A stretch of 64,000 bases of DNA from Hyphomicrobiales bacterium (lineage in GTDB: Bacteria; Pseudomonadota; Alphaproteobacteria; Rhizobiales; Xanthobacteraceae): contig JADJPN010000002.1 in NCBI GenBank assembly GCA_016713235.1, positions 310,001 to 374,000 on the forward strand. The letters are read 5' to 3'. Below are positions 1-8,664 of the stretch, piece by piece. Every line of letters starts with the position of its first letter. Positions within the stretch are counted from its first letter, which is position 1. The notes beneath the pieces were generated by a model. The model saw nothing but the letters and a program-made list of their open reading frames with translations. It was not told the origin of the DNA and ran no database searches. The translations under genes and the position numbers were made by a program.

Positions 1-174
1 CTCGTTCACGAAGTGGCCGATATCGATGCCGTCATCGACATAGAACTTCGCAAGCAGGTCGAATTCGCCCGCGGTGGAATAGACCTCGGAGGCGATCTCG
101 GTGTCCGCAAGCGCGTTGGCGACATCGTAGGACTTGCCAAGCTGGCACTTGATCTGGACGAAAAACGGAATCAT
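1..174 (-). CDS. Lrp/AsnC ligand-binding domain protein (partial)
   Basis: The start codon is at 174 and the gene runs off the left edge, so only the first 58 residues are visible. It opens MIPFFVQIKCQLGKSYDVAN and continues through STAGEFDLLAKFYVDDG. This is the stand-alone AsnC-type ligand-binding (RAM) domain without the DNA-binding half. Such proteins of about 78 residues are common in Hyphomicrobiales and are thought to sense amino acids or dimerise with full-length Lrp proteins. It is divergent from thiD. The assignment rests on the conserved GxxD(L/I)L core; the C-terminus cannot be judged. Confidence 0.75.
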   Translation of the reverse strand, partial: MIPFFVQIKCQLGKSYDVANALADTEIASEVYSTAGEFDLLAKFYVDDGIDIGHFVNE

Positions 175-296
175 GCGACGCCTCCGGCGGGACCTGGAGG
201 GCGAGGGGAGCAAAAAGCGCGTGGAGTTGCAAGCGCGAACCCTTGAACCGGGTAGTTTCGTCCCATAGCTTGCCGTTAGTAGGCGAGGAAGGAACA

Positions 297-1112
297 ATGG
301 TTGCGATAGCGGTCACGATTGCAGGCTCGGATTCAGGCGGCGGCGCGGGCATTCAGGCCGATCTGAAGACCTTCTCCGCGCTTGGCGTTTATGGCGCCTC
401 GGTGATCGCGGCGTTGACCGCGCAAAACACCAAAGGTGTCACCGGCATCCACGATGTGCCGCCGGAATTCGTGACCGCGCAGTTCGATGCGGTCTATTCG
501 GACCTCAAGGTGTCCGCCACCAAGATCGGCATGCTGTCGCAGCCGGCGACCATCGAGACGGTCGCGGCCGGCCTCAAAAAATATCGCGCGAGGAATGTAG
601 TGCTCGACCCGGTGATGGTTGCGGCCTCCGGCGACCGGCTCCTGGTGCCGGAAGCCGTGGACACGATCAAGCGCGTGCTCTTTCCGCTCGCCGATCTCAT
701 CACTCCGAATCTCGCCGAAGCCGCGGTGCTGCTCGATCAGCCGCTCGCAAAGCATGAGAACGAAATGGCGGCGCAGGGCGAAGCCCTGCTTGCGCTCGGC
801 GCCAAAGCGGTGCTGGTCAAGGGCGGACATGCAGAGACCAAACACGCGGTCGATCTGCTGATCGAGCCTTCCGGTGTCCGCCGGTTTACCGCGGAGCGCA
901 TCGATACAAAACATACGCACGGCACCGGCTGCACGCTTTCATCGGCGATCACGGCGGGACTGGCAAAGGGCTTGACGCTGCATGATGCGCTCGCTTCGGC
1001 GAAGAACTACATCACCGGCGCGTTGAGGGCTGGCGTGAATCTGGGTATCGGCACCGGCCGCGGGCCGGTGCATCACTTCCATCAGTTCTGGGCGAAAACC
1101 GGAAAGAGCTAG
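297..1112 (+). CDS. thiD: Hydroxymethylpyrimidine/phosphomethylpyrimidine kinase
   Basis: ThiD phosphorylates HMP and then HMP-P in the thiamine pathway. The 271-residue protein has the family N-terminus GSDSGGGAGIQAD (about residues 9-21), the central VLDPVMVAASG and TPNLAEA segments, and the C-terminal anion-hole motif HGTGC (208-212) with the catalytic Cys212. The start at 297 is preferred over an upstream TTG at 243 because it follows a GAGGAAGGA ribosome-binding site and the family begins right at this strand. I looked for a TPP riboswitch in the roughly 120 bp leader and saw none. No other thi gene is adjacent. Its stop overlaps the end of the convergent gene by 4 bp. Confidence 0.95.
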   Translation: MVAIAVTIAGSDSGGGAGIQADLKTFSALGVYGASVIAALTAQNTKGVTGIHDVPPEFVTAQFDAVYSDLKVSATKIGMLSQPATIETVAAGLKKYRARNVVLDPVMVAASGDRLLVPEAVDTIKRVLFPLADLITPNLAEAAVLLDQPLAKHENEMAAQGEALLALGAKAVLVKGGHAETKHAVDLLIEPSGVRRFTAERIDTKHTHGTGCTLSSAITAGLAKGLTLHDALASAKNYITGALRAGVNLGIGTGRGPVHHFHQFWAKTGKS

Positions 1113-1831
1113 AAACGCAACGTCATTCCGGCTGTCAGCCAATTGTCTGCCTGGCCGGTCAGCCTGTGACCGTAAATCAAGTCGAGATCGATTTTGCTCG
1201 CAGGCGTAAAACGAAAGCCCAGCTGCGCGCGGGGATCGCGCTCGCGGTCATTGCCGAACGTCTCGCCGATCAGAGTTAGTTTTTCGAACCCGAGCGGTTT
1301 CAGGTTGAATTCGAACGCCGCGCCCCAGTTCGTAGACGAAGTATTTGAAAATTGATCATGAGAATGGCCGAAGTTCGCGAGCAGAACGAGCGGTTCGCTG
1401 ATGCGGATGGAGACTGGAAGCGTCACCGAAACGGCGCCGTATCGATCGGAAGTCATGTTGTATGAAGCGCTGGCGGTAACCGCGATGCCGAATGTGTTGT
1501 TGGCGTTGAAATCGAACCCGGGAACTGGCGTCTTACCCTTGATGGTGATGCTCGATCCATATTCGCCGCTGGTGCGCATCCGGGAAAAGGTGGCGCTCGT
1601 TTCCAATCGATGATTCAAAATACCAATGGTGCAGCTCGGCGAAATGACAGCGGTGCGGTTCGCGGGCGAATGATCGGAGGTGGAAAACCATGCTTCCGCC
1701 TTGCAACTTCCGATGCTGTCAACCGCTGCGTCATCAACGGCGTAAGCGCCGCCGGCTGCGTGGGCGCTGTTCGTTACTAGAAGCGCGAACGCGATAACGC
1801 TGAACGCTGTTCTATGTGCGTAGCTAACCAT
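1109..1831 (-). CDS. Putative outer-membrane beta-barrel protein
   Basis: The 240-residue protein has a clear signal peptide (hydrophobic stretch about 10-20, cleavage near AHA-AGG). The rest is an alternation of short amphipathic strands ending in a C-terminal aromatic residue (GMTLRF), which is the classic BAM recognition end of an outer-membrane barrel. Segments such as LGFRFTPASKIDLDLIYGHR look like adjacent barrel strands. Two cysteines (in IGSCKAE and SPSCTIG) could form a disulfide near the N-terminus. I recognise no specific family. It is convergent with thiD and lies downstream of the HupE gene on the same strand, about 30 bp apart. Confidence 0.7.
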   Translation of the reverse strand: MVSYAHRTAFSVIAFALLVTNSAHAAGGAYAVDDAAVDSIGSCKAEAWFSTSDHSPANRTAVISPSCTIGILNHRLETSATFSRMRTSGEYGSSITIKGKTPVPGFDFNANNTFGIAVTASASYNMTSDRYGAVSVTLPVSIRISEPLVLLANFGHSHDQFSNTSSTNWGAAFEFNLKPLGFEKLTLIGETFGNDRERDPRAQLGFRFTPASKIDLDLIYGHRLTGQADNWLTAGMTLRF

Positions 1832-1861
1832 CGCGTCACGGTATATCTGCCGAATGACAGA

Positions 1862-2461
1862 TCAGAATACGCGTGCGAGCAACACGACGCCCGCAAGCGC
1901 CATCGCGCCGCCACCGGCCTGTACGATGCGCCGACCTACGCCGCTCGCAAAGAGTTTTGTCAGTCCGATACCGAGCGCGATGCCCGCGAGATGCAGAAGC
2001 GCCGTCGCGAGCAGGAACCCCGCCGCATAAGGATAAGGCGACCCGCCATCCGGCAATTCCGCGCCGTGGGCGTGGCCGTGGAAGATCGCGAAGAAGCCTG
2101 CGATCAGCATCGCGGCAGCGAGCGGAATATTCGCGCGCAAGGCGACGAGCAGGCCAAGGACGACGACCGACGCGGCGATCAGAAGCTCGACGTAAGGCAG
2201 GCGGATTTCGGCAAAGCCGGCCGCGCCGCCAGCGGCCATGAGGATGACGAAGGAGAGCGGGACCATCCACAGCGCGCGTCCGCCGAGATGCGCGGCAAGC
2301 AGGCCAACCGCGATCATCGCCAGCAGATGATCGAGCCCGCCGAGCGGATGCAGAAATCCGTATGCAAAACCGTGGTCGTGACCGGCAGCGCCGCTATGGG
2401 CGAGGGCCGCGCCGGGCGCGAAGAGCAGAATAAAGGTAAGCGCACGAAGCACGGTCTTCAT
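1862..2461 (-). CDS. HupE/UreJ family membrane protein
   Basis: The 199-residue protein has a signal-like N-terminus ending in ALAHSG, then about six hydrophobic segments. The family signature HPLGGLDHLLAM sits at about residues 38-49, and a second His-rich patch FAIFHGHAHGAE at about 125-135. HupE/UreJ proteins are metal permeases, mostly nickel or cobalt, linked with hydrogenase or urease. No hydrogenase or urease gene is visible here, so the metal and purpose are unknown. The many N-terminal histidines (AHSGAAGHDHG) fit metal capture. Confidence 0.9.
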   Translation of the reverse strand: MKTVLRALTFILLFAPGAALAHSGAAGHDHGFAYGFLHPLGGLDHLLAMIAVGLLAAHLGGRALWMVPLSFVILMAAGGAAGFAEIRLPYVELLIAASVVVLGLLVALRANIPLAAAMLIAGFFAIFHGHAHGAELPDGGSPYPYAAGFLLATALLHLAGIALGIGLTKLFASGVGRRIVQAGGGAMALAGVVLLARVF

Positions 2462-2562
2462 CGGAAGGGTCCCTCTTAAGAGTCAGCAAGAGCCTATTCG
2501 CTGGGGCTCTCGCGCTCAAGAAACCGGCTGCCCAAGTTTTCGCCTCGGGCAGCCGCAATTGC

Positions 2563-3411
2563 TTACTTCTTGAACGCGACGACCTTCTGTTTCTGGGCGC
2601 CAAGGCCGTCGATGCCGAGGGTCATCACGTCGCCGGCTTTGAGGAAAACCGGCGGCTTCATACCCATGCCGACGCCCGGAGGGGTGCCGGTGGTGATCAC
2701 GTCGCCGGGCTCCAGCACCATGAACTTCGAGACGTAAGCGACGATGAAGGCGCAGGAGAAGACCATCGTCTTGGTGTTGCCGGTCTGCTTGCGCACGCCG
2801 TTGACGTCGAGCCACATGCCGAGGTTCTGCGGGTCCTTGATCTCGTCGGTGGTTACTAACCACGGACCGAGCGGACCGAAGGTTTCGGCGCATTTGCCCT
2901 TCAGCCATTGGCCGGTGCCTTCAAGCTGGAACGCGCGTTCGGAAACATCGTTGCAGACCGCGTAGCCCGCAATGTGTTTCACGGCATCTTTCTCTTCGAT
3001 GTAGCGCGCACGCTTGCCGATCACGATCGCGATCTCGACTTCCCAGTCGAGCTTGGTGGAGCCCTTCGGGATCATCACGTTGTCGTTGGGGCCGACGATG
3101 CAGTTCGGCGCCTTTGAGAAGATGATCGGCTCCTTCGGGATCGGCATGCCGGCTTCCGCTGCATGGTCGGCGTAGTTCAGGCCGATCGCGGGAAAATTCC
3201 TGACATTGCCGACCGGAGAGCCGAGGCGCGGCTTTCCGGAGACGAGCGGCAGCTTTTCGATCTTCGCTTTCTTGATCTTGTTGATCGCGCCCGCGGCAAG
3301 CGTTTCCGGCGTGATGTCAGGAACGATCTTCGACAGACTCCTGAGCTTGCCGTTCTTGTCGATGATGCCGGGCTTTTCTTTGCCGGCGGGGCCGTAGCGG
3401 ACGAGTTTCAT
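2563..3411 (-). CDS. Fumarylacetoacetate hydrolase family protein
   Basis: The 282-residue protein is a member of the FAH superfamily, which cleaves C-C bonds in acylpyruvate-like compounds in aromatic or ureide catabolism. Visible features are the N-terminal FAH_N-like segment (MKLVRYGPAGKEKPGIID), the entry motif AIGLNYADHAAEAG (75-88), the metal-binding core LDWEVEIAIVIGK with E124 and E126, and the C-terminal GDVITTGTPPGVGMG turn. The start at 3411 follows a GGAGAG site and matches the family N-terminus; a longer frame to 3510 lacks support. Annotation pipelines often call this ureidoglycolate lyase, but substrate cannot be read from the sequence. Confidence 0.9.
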   Translation of the reverse strand: MKLVRYGPAGKEKPGIIDKNGKLRSLSKIVPDITPETLAAGAINKIKKAKIEKLPLVSGKPRLGSPVGNVRNFPAIGLNYADHAAEAGMPIPKEPIIFSKAPNCIVGPNDNVMIPKGSTKLDWEVEIAIVIGKRARYIEEKDAVKHIAGYAVCNDVSERAFQLEGTGQWLKGKCAETFGPLGPWLVTTDEIKDPQNLGMWLDVNGVRKQTGNTKTMVFSCAFIVAYVSKFMVLEPGDVITTGTPPGVGMGMKPPVFLKAGDVMTLGIDGLGAQKQKVVAFKK

Positions 3412-3506
3412 GGGGTGGTCTCTCCAGGATTTTTGCGCGCGGAATATGCTGACCGCGCCGATGAATGACAAGGGTGGAAGTGTTTCATGCACGTATTCGC
3501 ACGCGT

Positions 3507-4214
3507 TCAATCGCCCGCGGGCGAGATGCGGAATTCGAGCACGTCCTTTCTTTCGCGCAGCGCGATGGCGAGGCGCTCCATCGCATTCTTCTCGGTGGTC
3601 TGGATGGTCATGCGGTACTCGAACGTCTTGCCGTTATCCTCCATCCGGTAATTGATGTTGGCGACGGAGAAGTGGTGCTGCTCCATCATCTTGCGCACCT
3701 TGTCTTCGGTCATGACGCGGGCGCGGGGAAAGCGCAGAATGAAGTGCGCATAAGCCTGGCTTGGCATCCAGGTTTCGATCGAGCGAAAAACCTGCAGCGT
3801 GCCGAGCACGGCAATGGTGCCGAGGATCGCCGGAAAGAAGTAGCCGACGCCGTAGAGAATCCCGAGCGCTGCCGTAATCCAGATCGAGGCGGCGGTGGTC
3901 AGTCCGCGCACCGTCAGGCCTTCCTTGAAGATCACGCCCGCGCCGAGAAAGCCGATGCCGGTCATGATGCCTTGCGCCATGCGCTGCGGGTCGAGAATGG
4001 TGTTCACCCCGGCATTGCTCGCGCCGCTTGGCAGCCAGTCCTGCGGATAAGCCGTGATCAGCATCAGGAGCGCGGAGGCGAGCGATACCAGCGCATGGGT
4101 GCGGAACCCGGCGGGGCGGCCGCGAAAGCTCCGCTCGAGCCCGATGAGGCTGCCCGCGACCCAGGCGGCGCCGAGGTGACCCAGAATTTCCAGATAATGC
4201 CCGCTCGCCAGCAT
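3507..4214 (-). CDS. MgtC/SapB family membrane protein
   Basis: The 235-residue protein has the MgtC/SapB pore region in its first ~135 residues: LIGLERSFRGRPAGFRTHALVS, GIGFLGAGVIFKEG and VRGLTTAASIWITAALGI. A soluble ACT-like C-terminal domain follows (about 150-235). MgtC proteins affect adaptation to low magnesium and F1Fo-ATPase activity in pathogens; the role in free-living relatives is unclear. No PhoP-type or magnesium-responsive leader is apparent. It lies 96 bp upstream of the FAH gene on the same strand. Confidence 0.92.
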   Translation of the reverse strand: MLASGHYLEILGHLGAAWVAGSLIGLERSFRGRPAGFRTHALVSLASALLMLITAYPQDWLPSGASNAGVNTILDPQRMAQGIMTGIGFLGAGVIFKEGLTVRGLTTAASIWITAALGILYGVGYFFPAILGTIAVLGTLQVFRSIETWMPSQAYAHFILRFPRARVMTEDKVRKMMEQHHFSVANINYRMEDNGKTFEYRMTIQTTEKNAMERLAIALRERKDVLEFRISPAGD

Positions 4215-4259
4215 CGCGATTCCTCGTCGTTATCCGGGTCCAGCTAAAGACAATTCCCG

Positions 4260-4922
4260 ATGGCCTGCAATGCGCGCCGCCGCATGGCATCAACGCGCGT
4301 CTTGTGGCAAACAACGCCGGCTTTGCCAGAACAGTTGCTCGCATTCTCGCTATTCTCGCTCGCCGGCGCGATCACGCCGGGGCCGAACAACACCATTTCA
4401 ACGCTGTCGGGCGCGACCTTCGGATTTAGAAGGACGATGCCGCAGATGGTGGGTGTGTCGATCGGCTACCCCTTGATGCTTGCCGCGCTCGGTCTCGGAC
4501 TTGGCGAGGTTTTCAAAGTTGCGCCGTGGCTGCATGGCGCGATGCGTTATGTCGGCGCCGCGTTTCTTCTTTATCTCGCGTGGAAGCTTGTGCGCGCGAA
4601 CGCGCCGGAATCGGCGGGCAGCGCGCGGCCGGTCGGCTTCTTTGAAGCGTTCTTCTTTCAGTGGCTGAACCCGAAAGCATGGTCGATCGCGCTCGGTGCA
4701 ATTGCGGCTTTCACGACACCGGGACTATCGACCCATGCATTTCTCTGGGAAGTTGCGACCTTCACGCTGATCTCGGTGGTCGTCACGTTCCCCTCGCTAG
4801 TGTTGTGGTGTCTGTTTGGTGTTGCGATTTCTGCGATGCTGAAGGACGAGAGGAAGCGTCGCATCTTCAATTATTCGCTCGCGGTAATTTTAGTACTCTC
4901 GATCGCGGTGCTGTTTATCTGA
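4260..4922 (+). CDS. LysE family translocator
   Basis: This is an amino-acid or small-metabolite exporter of the LysE/RhtB superfamily with about six transmembrane helices. The family hallmark is GAITPGPNNTISTLSGA near the first helix, followed by GYPLMLAALGLGLG and the central FQWLNPKAWSIALGAI. The start is uncertain: 4260 gives 220 residues with a charged leader and no clear ribosome-binding site, while a TTG at 4323 would begin directly before the first helix (PEQLLAFSLFSLAG) and fits the usual ~200-residue length better. Substrate unknown. Confidence 0.88.
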   Translation: MACNARRRMASTRVLWQTTPALPEQLLAFSLFSLAGAITPGPNNTISTLSGATFGFRRTMPQMVGVSIGYPLMLAALGLGLGEVFKVAPWLHGAMRYVGAAFLLYLAWKLVRANAPESAGSARPVGFFEAFFFQWLNPKAWSIALGAIAAFTTPGLSTHAFLWEVATFTLISVVVTFPSLVLWCLFGVAISAMLKDERKRRIFNYSLAVILVLSIAVLFI

Positions 4923-5078
4923 TGTTGCGTCAACGCCGGCAATCGCCGGTGTCATATATGGCGCGAAACTGGGCGGTAGCTTTCGGGAAGCCCTCTTTGC
5001 GGACTGCATGGGACCCCTGTGCGAGGAACTTGAAACAGCGGCGTGACAGCGGCGGCATTGGCGCATAAGTTCCGCGCC

Positions 5079-6072
5079 ATGCATTCATCAACGGACATAA
5101 ATTTTCCCACCGCCGCCGACATCGAAGATGCCGCGCTTGCGCTCAAGGGGGTCGCTGTGCGCACGCCGCTTCTGCGCAGCGATGCGCTGGACGAAGCGAC
5201 CGGGGGGAAGGTTTTCCTCAAACCGGAAGTCTTGCAGCGCACCGGCTCTTTCAAGTTTCGTGGCGCCTATAACCGCATTTCCCGGCTGACACCGGAGGAG
5301 CGCAAGGGCGGCGTCGTTGCGTTCTCGTCCGGCAACCACGCGCAAGGGGTCGCGCTCGCTGCGAAGATCGCAGGGGTTCGCGCCGCGATCGTGATGCCGC
5401 AAGATGCGCCGAAGCTGAAACAGGAGCGCACCAAAGGCCATGGCGCCGAGGTGGTTCTCTACGACCGCGCAACCGAGGACCGCGATGCGATCGCGCGCAA
5501 GCTCGCCGCCGAGCGCGGCGCGGTACTCGTCCCGCCGTTCGACGATTTTCATGTGATTGCCGGGCAGGGCACGATCGGCTTCAGTTGCGGACGATCTGGC
5601 CGCGCTTTCGCTCGCACCGGAGATCGTCACGATGCCCGCTTCGGGTGGCGGACTGGCCGCCGGCATTTCGCTCAGCATCAAAGCGCGTCATCCCGCTGCG
5701 CGGGTCGTGACCGCGGAGCCGGAATTGTTCGACGATCATGCCCGCTCGTTCTTGTCAGGCAAGCGCGAGAAAAACGAGCGCGTCACGGGCTCGATCTGCG
5801 ACGCGCTCCTGACCGCCGACCCCGGAAAGCTGACTTTTGAGATCACGAAAAAACTCTCGGGCGTGGGCGTTTCTGCGAGCGACGAGGAAGTGCTCGCGGC
5901 GATGGCCTTTGCCTTCCGGGAGTTGAAGCTCGTAGTGGAGCCGGGCGGGGCGGTCGCGCTTGCCGCGGTTCTTGCCGGAAAGCTGAACGTCAAAGGCAAG
6001 GTCGCCGCTGTCGTCCTGTCCGGCGGTAACGCCGACCCGGAGATTTTCGCGCGCGCGATCACCGGGTATTGA
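5079..6072 (+). CDS. Threonine/serine dehydratase (frame broken)
   Basis: This is a PLP-dependent fold-type II enzyme that deaminates threonine to 2-oxobutyrate. The first frame carries the lysine Schiff-base motif TGSFKFRGAYNR (K59) and SSGNHAQGVA. The second frame carries the phosphate-binding SGGGLAAG loop and the C-terminal VLSGGNADPE. The frame changes at about 5580-5586, where two bases seem to be missing: the expected GFEVADDLAAL reads GFSCGRS. The combined length is about 331 residues with no C-terminal ACT domain, so it resembles the catabolic or serine-racemase-like type rather than a feedback-regulated IlvA. Start at 5079 chosen by family N-terminus. Confidence 0.88.
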
Positions 6073-6146
6073 TCGGCGTTCTTGTTGCAGGTTTTTGCGT
6101 CCGGACTTAGGCTTGCCGCCAAGTTCTAAGTAATGGAGGTAAGACG

Positions 6147-6545
6147 ATGGCCCGTTTCGGTTTGAAGCAGTTTCTTTTTGCGGCTGGATTTCTTTTGGCG
6201 GCCGGCACTTTTTCCGCCGCGCAAGCGCAGTCGCCATTCGGCGCCTTGGCGATCGCTACGGACGGAGCCTATGGCTACTCGTATAATTATAAGACGATCG
6301 ACGAGGCGCAGGATCTGGCGCTCGCGGAATGCAACAAGCACGGCAAGGGCTGTCAGATTTTGCGCGTGTACGAGAACGCGTGCGTAGCGGTTGCCCGCAA
6401 CGAAGACGCCAAGAACGTCATCGTCAATTGGGTGAGCGGCTATGACAGGGACGAGCGTCCGCGCCGCGCACTGCGCAACTGCCGCAACGATGGCGGCGAC
6501 AAGTGCAAAATTCTGGTCGAGTTTTGTACGGGCAGTGGCCGCTAG
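6147..6545 (+). CDS. DUF4189 domain secreted protein
   Basis: The 132-residue protein has a signal peptide (about 1-27, ending AQAQ). A small domain follows with the DUF4189 pattern: FGALAIATDGAYGYSYNY, then EAQDLALAECNKHGKGCQ and later cysteines (YENACVA, LRNCRND, KCKILVEFC). The paired cysteines suggest a disulfide-stabilised periplasmic protein. The ribosome-binding site GGAGGTAAG is unusually strong. No function is known for the family; proteins of this type are frequent and multicopy in Bradyrhizobium-like genomes. Confidence 0.85.
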   Translation: MARFGLKQFLFAAGFLLAAGTFSAAQAQSPFGALAIATDGAYGYSYNYKTIDEAQDLALAECNKHGKGCQILRVYENACVAVARNEDAKNVIVNWVSGYDRDERPRRALRNCRNDGGDKCKILVEFCTGSGR

Positions 6546-6549
6546 GCGC

Positions 6550-7389
6550 TCAGGAGAACAGCGCGAGCCGCTCTTCGGGCTTCAGCTTTTCGATGCCCGG
6601 GTTTGAAACGAGCTTCGACGGCACCGCTGCTTGCGGTGCCGTTTGCGTTTTCGGCTGCACGCTTGCGGCGGCCGCCGCTTTCTCGTCCCGGAAAATGTCC
6701 TGGCTCAGGTCGATCGAAAGCAATTCGTCGACCTGATCCTGCATCAAGCCTTCGCCCTCGCGCGCGGGGCCGCTGAGCAGTTCGTTCTTCGTGGGGGCCT
6801 GCGCGGGGCTTTGCGCCTGCCATAGCTGCACGAGTTCGCGAACGTGCGTTTCCATCTGCCTGATCGCAAGGCCAACTTTCTGCGTGCGTTGCCCCGTCAT
6901 ATCTTGAAACGCGCAGGCCGTATTGATGTGTTCAGATAGGCCGTCGAGCTGGTCGCAGATATTTTCGGCAACGCCTTGCGCGCGCATGGTCGAAGAAATC
7001 TCGGCAATACGTTCGGCGTCCGAGAGCACGCCGGAGATCGCCTGCGCGGAATCTTTGACGATGTGGTTCAGTTCGTCACCGAGATTGCCATCGCGCTGGC
7101 GGCTGGCATCCATCTCGCGCAAGCGCTTGCGGGTCTGTTCGGCGGTGCGCTCGATCTCGTTCAGGTCTTCGCGGATAACGGGAAGCGGCTGCACCGGCGC
7201 CGTGTCCGCGCCAAGAACCGAGCGCTGCAAGCGCTGGATCGCATCGAGCACCAGCTTGGTGTCGGCGTTTCGATTGCGTTGTGCGAATTCTTCAAGAAAC
7301 CAGCGCCCACGCGCGGTTTCCTTCACCGCCGCTTCGATTGCCTCGAAATCGGTCTCGGAGATGATCTGGTTTGCAGGCGGAAGCGGCAT
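6550..7389 (-). CDS. cheZ: CheZ-type protein phosphatase
   Basis: The 279-residue, mostly helical protein carries the CheZ active-site signature in FQDMTGQRTQKV, with D163 and Q167 in the places of the catalytic Asp and Gln that dephosphorylate CheY-P. A long charged helical hairpin precedes it (about 15-160). The C-terminal ~60 residues are Pro/Ala-rich and end IEKLKPEERLALFS, which could be the CheY-docking tail. No other che gene is near, so the partner response regulator is elsewhere. It is convergent with the DUF4189 gene and divergent from the MFS gene. Confidence 0.85.
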   Translation of the reverse strand: MPLPPANQIISETDFEAIEAAVKETARGRWFLEEFAQRNRNADTKLVLDAIQRLQRSVLGADTAPVQPLPVIREDLNEIERTAEQTRKRLREMDASRQRDGNLGDELNHIVKDSAQAISGVLSDAERIAEISSTMRAQGVAENICDQLDGLSEHINTACAFQDMTGQRTQKVGLAIRQMETHVRELVQLWQAQSPAQAPTKNELLSGPAREGEGLMQDQVDELLSIDLSQDIFRDEKAAAAASVQPKTQTAPQAAVPSKLVSNPGIEKLKPEERLALFS

Positions 7390-7420
7390 TGAGGGTCCGG
7401 ATCGGCTAGAAGTCGAGGCG

Positions 7421-7446
7421 CAAGGTCATGAACCAAGGTCATGAAC
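7421..7446. repeat. 13-bp tandem duplication over a start codon
   Basis: CAAGGTCATGAAC occurs twice head to tail (7421-7433 and 7434-7446). The second copy holds the ATG (7441) of the MFS gene. The first copy's ATG is out of frame by 13 bp. It is a short slippage-type duplication at a translation start. Confidence 0.85.
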
Positions 7447-8664
7447 GATGAATCACTTACGAAAGATAACCCTTGTCTGATTCTGACGCCCAGCCGCACG
7501 CTTCCAGACGCATCAAAAAGTTCCACGCTTTCGGCGGTCTATGCGGCGCTGTTCGTGGCGCCCGGCTTCTATCTGCCGTTCTTCCCTGTGTTTCTTGCCT
7601 CTCTGGGCTTCTCCCCGGAGGCCATCGGAATCGCGATCGGCATCCCGATGGGGGTGCGGCTGCTCGCGAACCCTGTCGCCGGCATTCTTTCGGATCGCTG
7701 GGGGCGGCCACGGCGCTTCCTGGCGGTACTAGGGCTTGGAGCGGCGTTCGCTTTCGCACTTATGGCGGCATTCCCCGGCATGGGTGCGGTGCTGCTGCTG
7801 GTGGCCCTTGCGACGCTGTTCTGGGGGCCGGCATTTCCGCTGACGGACGCCTTTGGCGTGCGGCTCGCCCGCGAGCGCGGCGTGGATTATGGGCGGGCGC
7901 GGCTCTGGGGATCGGTCTCGTTCATCGGCGCGAATATCGCGCTCGGTGCCGCGCTGGAAGTGCTTCCACCTGCGTCCGTCGTCTGGCTGATTGCGGGCTC
8001 GCTCGTGCTGTTCGCGGCGTCAGTGCAGATGCTACCGCGGCTGGACACGCCCAGCGCGGCATCCGCCGCCGCGCCGCCAAGGGTCAGCGCGCGGGTACTG
8101 CTCGCCGTGTTCGCGGCGGCTCTCGTGCAGTCGAGCCATGCCGCGCTCTACACATTCGGTTCGGTGCACTGGAAAGCGAGCGGCATCTCCTCGAGCTTTA
8201 TCGGATTTCTCTGGGGCGCAGGCGTCGCCGCCGAAGTTGTCGTGTTCTATTTCGCGACCGTGATGCTGAAACGCTTTTCGCCGATCGGACTCATTTTGCT
8301 CGGCGGCGTGTCCTCGATCGTGCGCTTCATGCTGACCGCGCTCGATCCGCCGCAGGCGTTGCTGGTCCCGCTCATGATGATGCACGCCTTCACTTTCACC
8401 GCGACATTTCTTGGCATGGTTGCGATCGCGGGTGAGAGCGGCGGCGAGGGTGCACAAGGCAGAGCGCAGGCATTTTCTTCGACCGCCGTCGCCATTGCGA
8501 TGCTGGTTGCGACCTTCGCAGCGGGCCCGCTCTACGCGCAATACGGCGCTTACGCGTTCTTCGGCTCGTCGCTGATCGCGGCGTTCGGTTGCGTGCTTGC
8601 GGTGCTCGCCTGGGTTCAGCCCCAGAGCGCGGGCGTTGGCGGAAAAACGGTCGAGCCTTCATAG
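7441..8664 (+). CDS. MFS transporter, phenylpropionate (HcaT)-like
   Basis: The 407-residue protein has 12 predicted hydrophobic segments. The MFS_1-like signature appears early (FFPVFLASLGFSPEAIGI, then GILSDRWGRPR between helices 2 and 3) and RARLWGSVSFIGANIALG in helix 5, typical of the phenylpropionate/nucleoside:H+ symporter branch. The first ~30 residues before the first helix are poorly conserved and the start codon lies in a tandem duplication, so a start near residue 25-30 is possible. Substrate is unproven. It is convergent with the dipeptide epimerase gene, ends overlapping. Confidence 0.85.
   Translation: MNDESLTKDNPCLILTPSRTLPDASKSSTLSAVYAALFVAPGFYLPFFPVFLASLGFSPEAIGIAIGIPMGVRLLANPVAGILSDRWGRPRRFLAVLGLGAAFAFALMAAFPGMGAVLLLVALATLFWGPAFPLTDAFGVRLARERGVDYGRARLWGSVSFIGANIALGAALEVLPPASVVWLIAGSLVLFAASVQMLPRLDTPSAASAAAPPRVSARVLLAVFAAALVQSSHAALYTFGSVHWKASGISSSFIGFLWGAGVAAEVVVFYFATVMLKRFSPIGLILLGGVSSIVRFMLTALDPPQALLVPLMMMHAFTFTATFLGMVAIAGESGGEGAQGRAQAFSSTAVAIAMLVATFAAGPLYAQYGAYAFFGSSLIAAFGCVLAVLAWVQPQSAGVGGKTVEPS

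Noticed and set aside
175..296. Possible TPP riboswitch before thiD
   Set aside because: The conserved CTGAGA and ACCTGATCTGGATAATACCAG-like blocks are absent.
1814..2479. A 221-codon plus-strand frame over the HupE gene
   Set aside because: The minus-strand frame has HupE/UreJ motifs and membrane helices; the plus frame is Arg/Asp-rich with no recognisable feature.
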